From assembly GCF_000725425.1 (NCBI RefSeq), contig NZ_CP006019.1:1240001-1304000 (forward strand): 64,000 bases of DNA. Reading direction: 5' to 3'. Within the stretch, counting starts at the first letter, position 1. The number at the start of each line of letters is the position of its first letter. The translations under genes were made by a program, and so were the position numbers. Shown in pieces: positions 27,173-36,018 of the stretch. This DNA comes from Palaeococcus pacificus DY20341 (GTDB lineage Archaea; Methanobacteriota_B; Thermococci; Thermococcales; Thermococcaceae). The notes beneath the pieces are model-generated. The model worked only from the letters and a program-made list of their open reading frames with translations, did not search any database and had not been told where the DNA came from.

Positions 27173-28288
27173 ATGGCATATGATGTGATGATTATTGGAG
27201 CAGGACCCGTGGGAAGTTACTTAGCCACACTTTTGGCGAGAGATTTCAATGTTCTGGTTGTGGAACAAAAAAGTTCTTTTGGTGAAAAGGCCTGCACCGG
27301 CATAATCGGGGCGGAGAGCTACGAAAAATTGGGCCTTCCAAAAAAAGCGGTGCTCAATGCATTTAGAGGTGCTAAATTTTACTCCAAAATCCAAAGCTTT
27401 AAAATTGAGCGAAAAAGCCCTCAAGCATACATGGTTGATAGGAGGGTCTTGGAGAGAGAACTTGCGAGGAAGGCAATTTTGAAAGGAGCAGAATATTCTT
27501 TGAGCACAAAGTTCTTGGAATTTAAAAATGGGAGAGCTCTCCTTCAAAAGCACAGCGATGTCTTTGAGGTAGAGGCAAAAGTTTACATCGGTGCAGATGG
27601 TGTTCACAGCAGAGTAGCTCAAGCTATTGGTGCGAAGAGTAAAGGAGAGTTTTTGCCCGGTTTTGAGATGGAGATTATAGGAAATTTTGATAATCCCGAC
27701 TTCGTAGAGGTCTGGGTCGATAAAGAGCTCAATGAAGACTTCTTCTTTTGGGTTGCTCCAATTGATGAAAACTTAGCGAGAGTGGGCACCATTGGGCGAT
27801 TAGATTCCCTCTACAAGTTCCTCAAAATAAGGATGCTCACTGACAAGAGTGCAATAGAGTTCAAGGCGGGTAGCGTTGGTATCGGTGTTAGAAAACCTTG
27901 GGTGAGGAGAAATGTCGCTTTAGTAGGAGACGCTGCCCTCCAGTTGAAGCCCCTAACTGCTGGAGGCATAGCTTACGGAATGTTCTGTGCTCACGCGTTA
28001 GCTTACGCTCTAAAAGAAGGCGACTTAAAGAGGTATGAGAAGATATGCAGCGACATCAAGAGGGAAATAAGTTTCGGCCTAAGGGCGAGGAAGCTCTTCA
28101 AAGCTCTAAACCAAGAACAAATGGAGAAGATCTTTGAGCTGCTCTCCACAAAAGAAGCGAGAGAAGTTATTGAGCAGACTGCTGACTTTGATGAGCACGC
28201 AAAAACTATTAAAGCACTCTTAAAACATCCAAGACTCTTGGCGAAGGCATTAAAGATAACACCGATGCTGATAAGGTATTTGCTATGA
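27173..28288 (+). CDS. FAD-dependent geranylgeranyl reductase paralogue
   Basis: 371 residues. The FAD motif is GAGPVGSYLATLLA, EQKSSFGEKACTGIIG is the family cysteine-containing loop, and GDAALQLKPLTAGGIAYGM is the second FAD motif. These enzymes saturate isoprenoid double bonds of archaeal lipids or act on related polyprenols. It differs from the copy at 53107-54294, which lies beside a ferredoxin, so the substrate may differ (for example a polyprenol or quinone-like compound). ATG 27173 follows GGTGA. An ASCH gene follows after 9 bases. Confidence 0.86.
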   Translation: MAYDVMIIGAGPVGSYLATLLARDFNVLVVEQKSSFGEKACTGIIGAESYEKLGLPKKAVLNAFRGAKFYSKIQSFKIERKSPQAYMVDRRVLERELARKAILKGAEYSLSTKFLEFKNGRALLQKHSDVFEVEAKVYIGADGVHSRVAQAIGAKSKGEFLPGFEMEIIGNFDNPDFVEVWVDKELNEDFFFWVAPIDENLARVGTIGRLDSLYKFLKIRMLTDKSAIEFKAGSVGIGVRKPWVRRNVALVGDAALQLKPLTAGGIAYGMFCAHALAYALKEGDLKRYEKICSDIKREISFGLRARKLFKALNQEQMEKIFELLSTKEAREVIEQTADFDEHAKTIKALLKHPRLLAKALKITPMLIRYLL

Positions 28289-28297
28289 GGTGATGCT

Positions 28298-28630
28298 ATG
28301 GAGTGGGAGATGGGGCTTCAGGAGGAGTACTTGAGATTGATGAAAGAGGGCAAAAAGAAAGTTGAGGGAAGGCTTTACGACGAGAAGAGACAGAAGCTCC
28401 AAGTTGGTGACGTAATAGTCTTCGAGGGGAAGCTAAGGGTTAAAATAAAGGCTCTAAGACGCTACGCCTCATTTAAGGAGATGCTTGAGAAAGAAGGCCT
28501 CGAGAATGTTCTGCCCAACGTTGGAAGCATAGAGGAGGGCATTAAAATCTATCGGCAGTTCTACGATGAAGAGAGGGAGAAGAAATACGGCGTTGTGGCA
28601 ATAGAGGTGGAGGTTCTTAGAGACGAGTAG
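28298..28630 (+). CDS. ASCH-domain protein
   Basis: 110 residues. The GKKKVEGRLYDEKRQKLQVGDVIVFEG opening with the E-G-R motif, then KALRRYASFKEMLEKEGLENVLP, is typical of ASCH domains, predicted to bind RNA or modified nucleotides. Some are nucleoside amidases for N4-acetylcytidine, which the short E. coli YqfB type illustrates. It is in the same direction as the upstream reductase. It overlaps the convergent radical SAM gene by 14 bases. Confidence 0.87.
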   Translation: MEWEMGLQEEYLRLMKEGKKKVEGRLYDEKRQKLQVGDVIVFEGKLRVKIKALRRYASFKEMLEKEGLENVLPNVGSIEEGIKIYRQFYDEEREKKYGVVAIEVEVLRDE

Positions 28631-29624
28631 GCGCTCTCCCATAGATTGGAATCTTTTTTCCACACTTTGGGCACCTGCCCTCTTTCGTTAAGTTCCACTC
28701 CACAACCCGCTGGTGGGCCCTAACAATCAATCTTTTCCCGCAGTTTGGACAGTAGGTGCTCTCGTGTTTTATTGAACCAATATTGCCCAAATAAACGTAG
28801 TTTATGTTGAACTCTTTTTGGGCTATTTCCTTGAGCTCCAAGAGCTTCTCTACTGGGGTTTCCTTCTCTCTCCAGAAGTGCATTGGGTAGTAACGGTTTA
28901 TGTGAAGAGGAACATCTTCGCCAAGCCTCAAATGTTGCTCGAATATCCAAGAGTAGCACTCTTCGTTCGTGTTCGTGACAACCAAATAAACCATCTCCAC
29001 GTGGGCCCCCAGGTCAAGGGCTTTCCTTGCATTGCGAAAGACCTTTCTATGGTCTACCGCTGCTAAAGCCCTCTTCATTCCGGGACACCCTTTTATGTCT
29101 ATGCTGAAGCCGCTAACTCCGCTTTCGACTAGCTCTTCTAAGGCTCTAGGTGTAAAGTAGCCGTTGGTCACCAAACAGCCATAAAGGCCCTTTTCTCTCC
29201 CAAGAGCAAAGACATCGAGGAGGTAAGTGAAAAGCGTTGCAGGCTCATTGAAGCTTGCACAAAGGCCCTCATCCCCGTATCTCAAAGCTGTCTCTACGAG
29301 CTCTTCGGGAGGCACTTTTGGGATGTCCTTAGGGACATGGGAGAAGCTCAAATGGTAGTTTTGGCACCAGGGGCAGTAGAGGTTGCACCCAAAGCCCGAG
29401 AAAGTTAAGGCCGTGCTGTTTGGATAGTAGTGAAAGAAGGGCTTTATCTCTACAGGCCGGCTCTCCAATGCGCTCAGCTTTCCGTAGCCAATGTGAACGA
29501 GCTTTCCATCGATGTTGGCGTAATTTTTACATATTCCTAACTTCCCTGCTCTAATTAGGCAATTCCTCTCGCAGACCAAGCACTTAACATTTCCATTTTC
29601 AATCTCACAAAGCTCCTCAATCAT
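28617..29624 (-). CDS. AmmeMemoRadiSam-type radical SAM enzyme
   Basis: About 335 residues. Two N-terminal cysteine pairs (CLVCERNC, then GKLGICKNY) precede the cluster motif CNLYCPWC. DEGLCASFNEPATL and SIDIKGCPG follow in the PflA-like barrel. At the C-terminus two CPxCGK pairs form a zinc ribbon. It belongs to the AmmeMemoRadiSam system, whose partners AMMECR1 and Memo are absent here. The product is unknown. ATG 29624 follows AGGATTTG; the frame stays open 16 codons further to a TTG, so the start is tentative. Confidence 0.87.
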   Translation of the reverse strand: MIEELCEIENGNVKCLVCERNCLIRAGKLGICKNYANIDGKLVHIGYGKLSALESRPVEIKPFFHYYPNSTALTFSGFGCNLYCPWCQNYHLSFSHVPKDIPKVPPEELVETALRYGDEGLCASFNEPATLFTYLLDVFALGREKGLYGCLVTNGYFTPRALEELVESGVSGFSIDIKGCPGMKRALAAVDHRKVFRNARKALDLGAHVEMVYLVVTNTNEECYSWIFEQHLRLGEDVPLHINRYYPMHFWREKETPVEKLLELKEIAQKEFNINYVYLGNIGSIKHESTYCPNCGKRLIVRAHQRVVEWNLTKEGRCPKCGKKIPIYGRAPTRL

Positions 29625-29709
29625 CAAATCCTTTTTAATGTTCCTTAGCTTAAGTTTTTCCCTGAAATCCAAAAAGCATAATGCAAAAAAGAGAAGAAGC
29701 AGTGCGAAA

Positions 29710-31212
29710 TCAACCTAGATACTTTTCCTTCACGTAGGCGATGAAGTAGTCTGGGTTGATTCCTTCGCCAAAGCTCCTCTTTAAGAGCTCCTTTGGTTCG
29801 TACATTGAGCCGTATTTGTGGACTTTCTCCCTCAGCCAGCCCTTGATTTCTTCGAATTCTCCTTTCCTAACCTTCTCGCTGAAGTCAGGAATGTCCTTGC
29901 GCATGTAGCTCGCGATTTGAGCTGAGAGGAGGGTTCCAAGAGTATAGGTTGGGAAGTAGCCTATAGTTCCGTGGGCCCAGTGTATGTCTTGGAGTATTCC
30001 CTCCCGATATGTCTTTGGTCTTATGCCCAAAAGCCTCTCCATCTCCTCGTTCCAGAGTTCTGGAAGTTCACTCGCCTTAACACCCTCGTTCACCATGAGC
30101 TTTTCGAGCTTATAGCGCAGGAGTACGTGGAAGTTGTAGGTTACAACATCAGCTTCCGTCCTTATGAAGTCTGGCCTAACGATGTTAATGTAGTTGTAGA
30201 GGTCTTCTTGGGTATAGTTTGCCATGAATGGGAGGTTTTCTCTAAGTATTGGGTAGATTAGCTCCACAAATTCTATTGAGCGGCCAATGATGTTCTCCCA
30301 AAAGCGGCTCTGGCTCTCGTGTATTCCAAGGGAAACTCCTCCTGCTATTGGGGAAAACATAAAGCGTTCGTCGGTCTGGAGCTCGTATAGAGCGTGTCCG
30401 AACTCGTGGATAACAGCCAAGAGCGTTCTCCTGAAGTCGAAGCCCTCATAGCGTGTAGTTATTCTAACGTCGTGAATTCCAAAACCTATCGTGAACGGGT
30501 GGGGTGAGACGTCCAAGCGGCCTCTCTCGCCAAGAGGATATCTAAAGAGCCTGAGCACCTCTAGATTGACCTTCTCCATAGCATTTTGGTCGTACTTCTC
30601 ATTTTCAAGCGGGTGCTCCCTTGGAACTCTACCTTCCTCAAGTATCTTATCTAAGAGTGGCTTCAAGTCCTTTTCGAGCTTCTCGAAGACCCTATCAACT
30701 TCTCTTGTGGTGAGACCTTCCTCAAAGAGGTCTAAGAGCGCATCGTAGGGATACTCTTCATAGCCGAGATAGTCCGCAGCTTTTTTAGCAAGCTCCATTA
30801 TCTTGTCAAGATATGGCTCAAACTTCTTGTAGTCGTTCTTTTCTTTAGCCTCAGCCCAAGCCATCGTAGCCTTGCTCCTTACCTCGCTCATCTCCCTAAC
30901 GAACTCTGGCGGAAAGGCCTTGGCAATCTTTATATCTCTCTTCAAAACCCTGACTACACCGCGCTCATAGTCGTTGAGCTCTAATCCTTCGGCTTTCTCA
31001 ACGAGCTCAACGAACTTTGGCTCGAGCATGAAGCTCTGACTTAAAACTGACAGTTCTCCTTGAGCAACGCTTCTCTCTTGGATTGCTCTCTTGGGCATGT
31101 TTACTTCCATGTCCCAGCCAAGAACGCTTTGAGCATGCCCTATCGCCCATATCTTCTTGTAGTGGGCTAAAATTTGCTTTATGGTTTCGTTTTGGAATAT
31201 CTCTTCAGCCAT
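29710..31212 (-). CDS. M32 metallocarboxypeptidase (Taq type)
   Basis: 500 residues, almost entirely helical. HPFTIGFGIHDVRITTRY leads to the zinc motif HEFGHALYE and then GIHESQSRFWEN and IRTEADVVTYNFHVLLRYKLE, the hallmarks of family M32. P. furiosus carboxypeptidase is the characterised relative, a thermostable broad-specificity enzyme for peptide catabolism. ATG 31212 follows GGTGGTTGGG; nine codons upstream are excluded because they contain that SD. Confidence 0.95.
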   Translation of the reverse strand: MAEEIFQNETIKQILAHYKKIWAIGHAQSVLGWDMEVNMPKRAIQERSVAQGELSVLSQSFMLEPKFVELVEKAEGLELNDYERGVVRVLKRDIKIAKAFPPEFVREMSEVRSKATMAWAEAKEKNDYKKFEPYLDKIMELAKKAADYLGYEEYPYDALLDLFEEGLTTREVDRVFEKLEKDLKPLLDKILEEGRVPREHPLENEKYDQNAMEKVNLEVLRLFRYPLGERGRLDVSPHPFTIGFGIHDVRITTRYEGFDFRRTLLAVIHEFGHALYELQTDERFMFSPIAGGVSLGIHESQSRFWENIIGRSIEFVELIYPILRENLPFMANYTQEDLYNYINIVRPDFIRTEADVVTYNFHVLLRYKLEKLMVNEGVKASELPELWNEEMERLLGIRPKTYREGILQDIHWAHGTIGYFPTYTLGTLLSAQIASYMRKDIPDFSEKVRKGEFEEIKGWLREKVHKYGSMYEPKELLKRSFGEGINPDYFIAYVKEKYLG

Positions 31213-31765
31213 TTTCCCAACCACCTGGATATAATACAACTCTCGCCTTTTAATATTTTTCGATACTCATCTAAACGCAAAATATAGAGTTGAATAAATT
31301 TCACTTTCCCCTGAAACAGTGAAGAGGTTAGTTGTGAATTCAAGCTGAAGTTTTGGGATTTGGAGGTTTTTTTCACCGCAAAGAGCACCAGTTTAGCAGG
31401 AATTCACTACGAGAATAGCAAGTTTAACAGGACATACGAGCTTTGATCAAACTTTTCGCCAGCAACCTTTGCCTTGTAAAAGGTTGACCCAATGGATTAA
31501 CTTTTAAAGTTGATGATTTCCTGTGCATTCTTGTATTGGTAATTTTGTTTGTGGATTTTCATTATCAAACATGGGTTTGGGGTGGATTCTCTCTTTTTTG
31601 ACGCCTTTCAGGCGTCTTTTTTGAATGAATCCTCTGTAAAATAGAGTTCTTAGGGTGAAAATCTCTGTAAAAGTCCTCCAAACTCAAGAATGCGCCCTAA
31701 AAATTACTCCAATTAAAACAGTAAGAAACATTCCGCCAGCGCTTGCGCAAGCAAGGGCTGAATGG
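31213..31765. other. Long gene-free interval with an orphan hairpin
   Basis: About 550 bases without a convincing gene. Open frames on both strands lack SD sites and protein-like composition. It contains a hairpin-plus-T-run at 31600-31622, a palindrome GCTTGCGCAAGC at 31741-31752 just beyond the 3-prime end of tRNA-Arg, and two copies of CTCTGTAAAA (31633 and 31662). It may be eroded gene sequence. Confidence 0.5.
31600..31622 (+). terminator. Hairpin terminator without an obvious gene
   Basis: Stem GACGCC/GGCGTC with loop TTTCA and a following T6. It is well formed on the plus strand, yet no plus-strand gene precedes it for 3 kb. It could end an unrecognised small transcript starting near a TATA-like CTTTTAAAG at about 31501. 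Confidence 0.5.
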
Positions 31766-31843
31766 TGGCGCCCCGGCGGGGATTCGAACCCCGGACCTCG
31801 AGGTCCGCAGCCTCGCGCCCTATCCAGACTAGGCCACCGGGGC
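31766..31843 (-). tRNA. tRNA-Arg (GCG)
   Basis: A 78-base minus-strand cloverleaf: acceptor GCCCCGG/CCGGGGC, D stem GCCT/GGGC, anticodon stem CGAGG/CCTCG with loop CTGCGGA (anticodon GCG), T arm CGGGG-TTCGAAT-CCCCG, discriminator G and encoded CCA. No intron. Reads CGC/CGU. Confidence 0.97.
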
Positions 31844-32183
31844 ACGCCCAATGTGTGAATGCAAGCTTTTGTTTATAAATCTTTACCTTACTAGGGGCGC
31901 GATTCTGTGTTTCTTCTGACATCATTCATGCCCACCAAGGTCTCCATATAATCAGCATTTTGCCTGTTAGAGCTGAGACGTTAGCATAGGATGTTTCTAG
32001 GGGTTTTTGACATTCTTCCAGCGAACTGGCAGATTTTAGAAATAAGTGTCAGCCTCGGGAATTCTGAATGAATGGTGAATGGGCCAAAAGAATGCCGTTA
32101 GAGGCTCAGCCGTTTTCCCGTTAACCTTTTAAATCCATTTTTTAATAACAAAATGGAACTTAAAGATGGAAGGAGGTGGAAGC
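31844..32183. other. Spacer between tRNA-Arg and the TIP49 gene
   Basis: No gene recognised. It holds the tRNA promoter (TTTATAAA-like near 31873-31880 on the minus strand) and the downstream TIP49 promoter (CTTTTAAATCC near 32126). A stretch at about 31915-31965 resembles 25541-25595 after argS at an ungapped identity that looks well above chance by eye. Confidence 0.45.
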
Positions 32184-33506
32184 ATGCCGCTGATAGAAGA
32201 GGTTGCAAAGATAAGCTTTGAGCGCGTAGGGAGCCACTCCCACATAAAAGGCCTTGGTTTGGACGAGAGTGGGAAAGCCAAGTTCATGGCCGATGGCATG
32301 GTAGGTCAAGTGAAAGCTAGAGAAGCGGCTGGAATTGCAGTGGAGCTCATAAAGAAGGGTAAGTTCGCCGGTAAGGGCATTCTATTGGTGGGTCCAACTG
32401 GAAGCGGTAAAACCGCTATAGCCATGGGAATTGCTAAAGAACTGGGTGAGGATGTCCCATTTGTTCAAATAGCGGGAAGTGAGATTTACTCAGCTGAGAT
32501 GAAGAAGACGGAATTCTTAAAGCAAGCTTTGAGAAGAGCGATTGGTGTTAGAATAAGCGAGGAAAAGAAGGTCTATGAGGGAGCTTTAGAGAAGATTGAG
32601 ATTAGGAGGACGAAGCATCCGTTCAACCCCTACGTAGAAATCCCAGAGAGTGCACTAATAACGCTCAAGACTAAGGATGATAAAAAGACCATTAAAGTTG
32701 GCAGGGAGATAGCATACCAGCTTCTTGAGGGAGGCATTGAAGAAGGAGACGTAATTCAAATAGACGCTGAGACAGGAAGGGTTTCAAAGATTGGGACTGT
32801 AAAGGAGGAGGAAGGCCTATTCTTGAAGAGGAAAGTGAATCTCCCAAGCGGACCTGTTCTTAAAATTAAAGAGTTCACATACACCGTTACACTGCATGAC
32901 CTCGATGTGGTTAATGCAAGAAGCGGGGGAATATTTAGCCTCTTCTTCGGCGGGGGAATGGAGATAAACGATGACATTAGGCAAAGGGTTGATGAGGCTG
33001 TAAAAGGATGGGTTGAGGAAGGCAAAGCGATACTCGTCCCGGGCGTTTTGTTCATAGACGAGTGCCACATGCTCGACATTGAGGCCTTCTCCTTCTTAGC
33101 TAGAGCAATGGAAGGAGAGCTCGCACCAATATTGATTCTTGCAACGAACAGAGGAAGGACAAGGATTAGGGGAACTGATATTGAAGCTCCCCACGGAATA
33201 CCTATAGACATGCTCGACAGGCTCTTGATAATCAACACTGAGCCCTACAAACGCGACGAAGTTAGGGAGATTGTGAAGATTAGGGCAAGTGAGGAAGGAA
33301 TAGAGATAAGCGAGGATGCCATTGAGTATTTAGCGGAACTCGGCGAAAAGACGAGCTTAAGGTATGCAGTCCAGCTTTTGGCACCAGCAAGTGTTTTGGC
33401 TAGAGGAATGGTTGAGAAGGAGCACATCGAGAAGGCTAAAGAGTACTTCGCCGACATAAGGAGGAGCATAAGCTTTGTAGAGAATCTTGAGGGCATGCTA
33501 AGTTGA
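32184..33506 (+). CDS. TIP49/RuvBL-type AAA+ ATPase
   Basis: 440 residues. DGMVGQVKAREAAG and Walker A GPTGSGKT (70-77) are followed by an insert of about 120 residues with beta-rich RuvBL domain II features. Walker B DECHM (about 290), sensor ATNRG and the C-terminal sensor-2 region LRYAVQLLAPA complete the AAA+ module. Eukaryotic RuvBL1/2 work in chromatin remodelling and snoRNP assembly. Only some archaea carry a homologue; the archaeal role is not settled. ATG 32184 follows AAGGAGGTGG; earlier codons contain that SD. Confidence 0.93.
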   Translation: MPLIEEVAKISFERVGSHSHIKGLGLDESGKAKFMADGMVGQVKAREAAGIAVELIKKGKFAGKGILLVGPTGSGKTAIAMGIAKELGEDVPFVQIAGSEIYSAEMKKTEFLKQALRRAIGVRISEEKKVYEGALEKIEIRRTKHPFNPYVEIPESALITLKTKDDKKTIKVGREIAYQLLEGGIEEGDVIQIDAETGRVSKIGTVKEEEGLFLKRKVNLPSGPVLKIKEFTYTVTLHDLDVVNARSGGIFSLFFGGGMEINDDIRQRVDEAVKGWVEEGKAILVPGVLFIDECHMLDIEAFSFLARAMEGELAPILILATNRGRTRIRGTDIEAPHGIPIDMLDRLLIINTEPYKRDEVREIVKIRASEEGIEISEDAIEYLAELGEKTSLRYAVQLLAPASVLARGMVEKEHIEKAKEYFADIRRSISFVENLEGMLS

Positions 33507-33517
33507 GGATTTTCTTT

Positions 33518-33943
33518 TTAATCTTTTGCATCATTTGTATAAATTGTAATTTGGCCGCTGGAGGAGAAATAACTCCTTCTAAATCCTGTACTATTGCAGT
33601 CAATTTCATAGAAGATGATATAGCGAGTTTTATTCATTGGAACTAATTTAAAGGTTATAACCTCTTTTTGATGTTTTGGTGCTGTAAAGACGGTATTTTT
33701 TGGTTCTATCATTATAGATTCTTCCGAGGAGGAACTAACTGAAATTAAGCACTCTGCATCTATGTTTGTAATCATCATAAATGTGAGATTATTCATTGTA
33801 CCAGGAAGAGCTTTCGAGGTTTCGATTGGATTATTATTTAAGAGAACCTCATGATAAACTGAAAGCTGGGGGGCACCAAAGAACATCACTACAATTACAA
33901 TAAAGAAAAGCAAAAAAATGGAGATAAGGATATTTCTTCTCAT
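33518..33943 (-). CDS. Small membrane-anchored protein of unknown function
   Basis: 141 residues. A strong N-terminal hydrophobic segment (ILISIFLLFFIVIVVMFFGAP) is followed by a beta-rich extracellular domain with two cysteines and several NxS/T sites. It is not recognised; the domain could be an Ig-like fold (inference). It lies 6 bases after the stop of the exported 311-residue protein, so the two are made together. It is AT-rich compared with flanking housekeeping genes. Confidence 0.65.
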   Translation of the reverse strand: MRRNILISIFLLFFIVIVVMFFGAPQLSVYHEVLLNNNPIETSKALPGTMNNLTFMMITNIDAECLISVSSSSEESIMIEPKNTVFTAPKHQKEVITFKLVPMNKTRYIIFYEIDCNSTGFRRSYFSSSGQITIYTNDAKD

Positions 33944-33949
33944 ATAGCA

Positions 33950-34885
33950 TCACTTCAATTCTCCCCAAGGATCAATCTTAAACGTTACGTATGTTGACTT
34001 TTTCCATTTACCTCCTATTTTGGGGCTATATGTAACACTGACATATTTGTAACCAACTGTTACACTTAAACTACCTCCAATACCATACGTGTGCACATAG
34101 TTCATTGAAACCCTAGTATATCTTCCAGATACATCTGGTGTTTTTGGCAGTAAGTAAAGGTATACATACCCTGAATTTAAATCATCTGGGGCATAATATG
34201 CTATTGCTCCGAGTGCTGAGTCGGCTCTTCTAATCTTAAATGGATATTTGTCGTTAAATAATACTAAATCACCAGCTTCATCCCAAATAAAGTACAATAC
34301 ATCATCTGAACCTTCATAGGTGGATGCTTCTGTTTCTCTCCACCAGTATGCATTGTGAACAATTATATAGTAGGGAATGTCTGGGTCATCTTGGTAAATA
34401 TGACCTACCCACATATCTAGGTGAAGGTCAGCATAATCTCCACTTAAAGGAACTATGCTATTTTTGTTTAAGATATTATTCGCATGGAGTACTGATTGTC
34501 TTTTAGTAATCCCAACAGGATGCTCAATTTGGACTTTATTTCCAAGAATGGAGAAGTATTTAAAAACAGCAAGTGGATTTCCATCTGTTTTTTCTGCTAT
34601 TAGATTTGCAACCTTAATGGTTGTAATTAACTTAAGTAATTTTTCTTTTGGAGCTTTCACACCTTGAGACTGGAGATAATCAATCATTTTTAAATCTTTT
34701 GCTGTTATTTTCTTAGCTATAGCAACTTCCTCAGGTTTAATATTAATTCCAAGCTCCTTTTGAAGTCTCTGAGCAAGTACAACATCATGGCTCAGCTCTT
34801 GAGATGGTGCAGCTATTGCCATTTTTACCATTGTCCCCATAGTCAAAAATCCAATGATTAATATTATTAAACTTTTCCACTTCAT
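33950..34885 (-). CDS. Secreted protein of unknown function
   Basis: 311 residues with a clear signal peptide (cut probably after MAIAAP). A helical, lysine-rich stretch (residues 35-100) is followed by an aromatic-rich beta domain: DLHLDMWVGHIYQDDPDIPYYIIVHNAYWW, DVLYFIWDEAGDLVLF and repeated Tyr-rich strands to the end. No family recognised. It is AT-rich. It leads the two-gene cassette, with GGAGGTAG before the ATG. The pairing with a small membrane protein suggests a surface or secreted complex. Confidence 0.65.
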   Translation of the reverse strand: MKWKSLIILIIGFLTMGTMVKMAIAAPSQELSHDVVLAQRLQKELGINIKPEEVAIAKKITAKDLKMIDYLQSQGVKAPKEKLLKLITTIKVANLIAEKTDGNPLAVFKYFSILGNKVQIEHPVGITKRQSVLHANNILNKNSIVPLSGDYADLHLDMWVGHIYQDDPDIPYYIIVHNAYWWRETEASTYEGSDDVLYFIWDEAGDLVLFNDKYPFKIRRADSALGAIAYYAPDDLNSGYVYLYLLPKTPDVSGRYTRVSMNYVHTYGIGGSLSVTVGYKYVSVTYSPKIGGKWKKSTYVTFKIDPWGELK

Positions 34886-35056
34886 TAGTCTACCTCCAAC
34901 AACTTTATTTATTTAAAATATACCACTGTTCTTTATAACTTTTTTGTCGTATTGACATGGGAAAAGAATATGAACAAAATGGAAAAAAGCTAATGCTCTA
35001 ATTCGGTTTTCCTTAAACTTAATAAACCCTCCGCGGGAATTTGTGCTGGTGAGAAC

Positions 35057-35260
35057 ATGATTAAGGTCAAGGTCATCGGGAGGAAAATTGAAAAGGAGAT
35101 AGAGTTTCAAAAGGGTATGAAAGTAAAAGATGTTTTCAGGGAAGTTGGCTTCAATACGGAGAGCGCTGTGGCTAAAGTTAACGGCAAAGTTGTTTTAGAG
35201 GACGCACCTGTGAAAGACGGCGACTACATAGAAGTTATCCCCGTTGTATCGGGCGGTTAA
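35057..35260 (+). CDS. Ubiquitin-like MoaD/ThiS-family protein (SAMP-like)
   Basis: 67 residues with a beta-grasp pattern and the C-terminal VVSGG, whose diglycine is adenylated and thiocarboxylated or conjugated. In archaea such proteins act as sulfur carriers for molybdopterin, tRNA thiolation, or as SAMP protein modifiers. Which one cannot be decided here. ATG follows GGTGAG. It is convergent with the DUF4129-like gene, overlapping by 4 bases. Confidence 0.85.
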   Translation: MIKVKVIGRKIEKEIEFQKGMKVKDVFREVGFNTESAVAKVNGKVVLEDAPVKDGDYIEVIPVVSGG

Positions 35261-36018
35261 GCTAGATACTCCATGAGCTTTTTGTAACTCTCCTTTGCTT
35301 TCTCTACGTCCTCCTCACTCAGCTCTCTCCCATATTTTGCCTTTTCGAAGATGGCAGTTAGAGTGTGCAGGTCTTTTAAGTCCTCGAAGATGTCTTTTAA
35401 GTGATCTTCGTGCTCCCAGTGAGTCCAGCTCTTTTGATATGGGTAGCCTCTCCTCACAAGGCCAGCTACGATATTTTTGTACATCTTAATAACGCGCTCT
35501 TCCTTTGTGCCATCAATAGTTTCAAATGTGAGCTCGGGTTTGAATTTAACAATTTCCTCTTTTTTCTTGGATTTTCTCATGTAATACACGAAAAAGGCTA
35601 TTATCACTAGGAGCGGGAGGGCATATATAAGTATAGGCAAAGGCTTGTAGAAGACTTCTACGGGTGATGTGACATTGAAGAGCTCGATGATTGGGTATTT
35701 TATACGGGGTGCTTCTATGGGGGTTCCAAGAGCGGGCTTCTCAAAGAAGAGCTTATATAGGGCTACCAAAAGCGCAAGCATTGTTAAAATGAGCGCAATG
35801 TAATCCTTTTTTGTCATTTTTTGCCGTCTTAATGGAGAGATGGGAAAGCCGTTTTTTAGGATGTACCATATTACTACACTAAAAACTGAGAGCATGAAGA
35901 GCCACATGCCGAAATGGAGCCAGTCCAAATTGAAAAATGATGTCCCCGCCTCAATGACGGATCTTGATAAAAGGATTATGAGAAAAAAGAAGGCCAAAAA
36001 CGGGAGAAGCTTTTTCAT
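35257..36018 (-). CDS. DUF4129-like membrane protein
   Basis: 253 residues. It has an N-terminal helix, two further helices (about 75-92 and 128-148) and a C-terminal cytosolic domain (KMYKNIVAGLVRRGYPYQKSWTHWEHEDHLKD) matching DUF4129. In other organisms DUF4129 accompanies transglutaminases and MoxR systems; neither is next door. Its start overlaps the DUF1699 stop by 4 bases, so it is the tail gene of the Top6 operon. Confidence 0.78.
   Translation of the reverse strand: MKKLLPFLAFFFLIILLSRSVIEAGTSFFNLDWLHFGMWLFMLSVFSVVIWYILKNGFPISPLRRQKMTKKDYIALILTMLALLVALYKLFFEKPALGTPIEAPRIKYPIIELFNVTSPVEVFYKPLPILIYALPLLVIIAFFVYYMRKSKKKEEIVKFKPELTFETIDGTKEERVIKMYKNIVAGLVRRGYPYQKSWTHWEHEDHLKDIFEDLKDLHTLTAIFEKAKYGRELSEEDVEKAKESYKKLMEYLA

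Noticed and set aside
31179-31388. Minus-strand open frame overlapping the M32 start
   Set aside because: Its start region is the M32 promoter and it lacks an SD; treated as chance.
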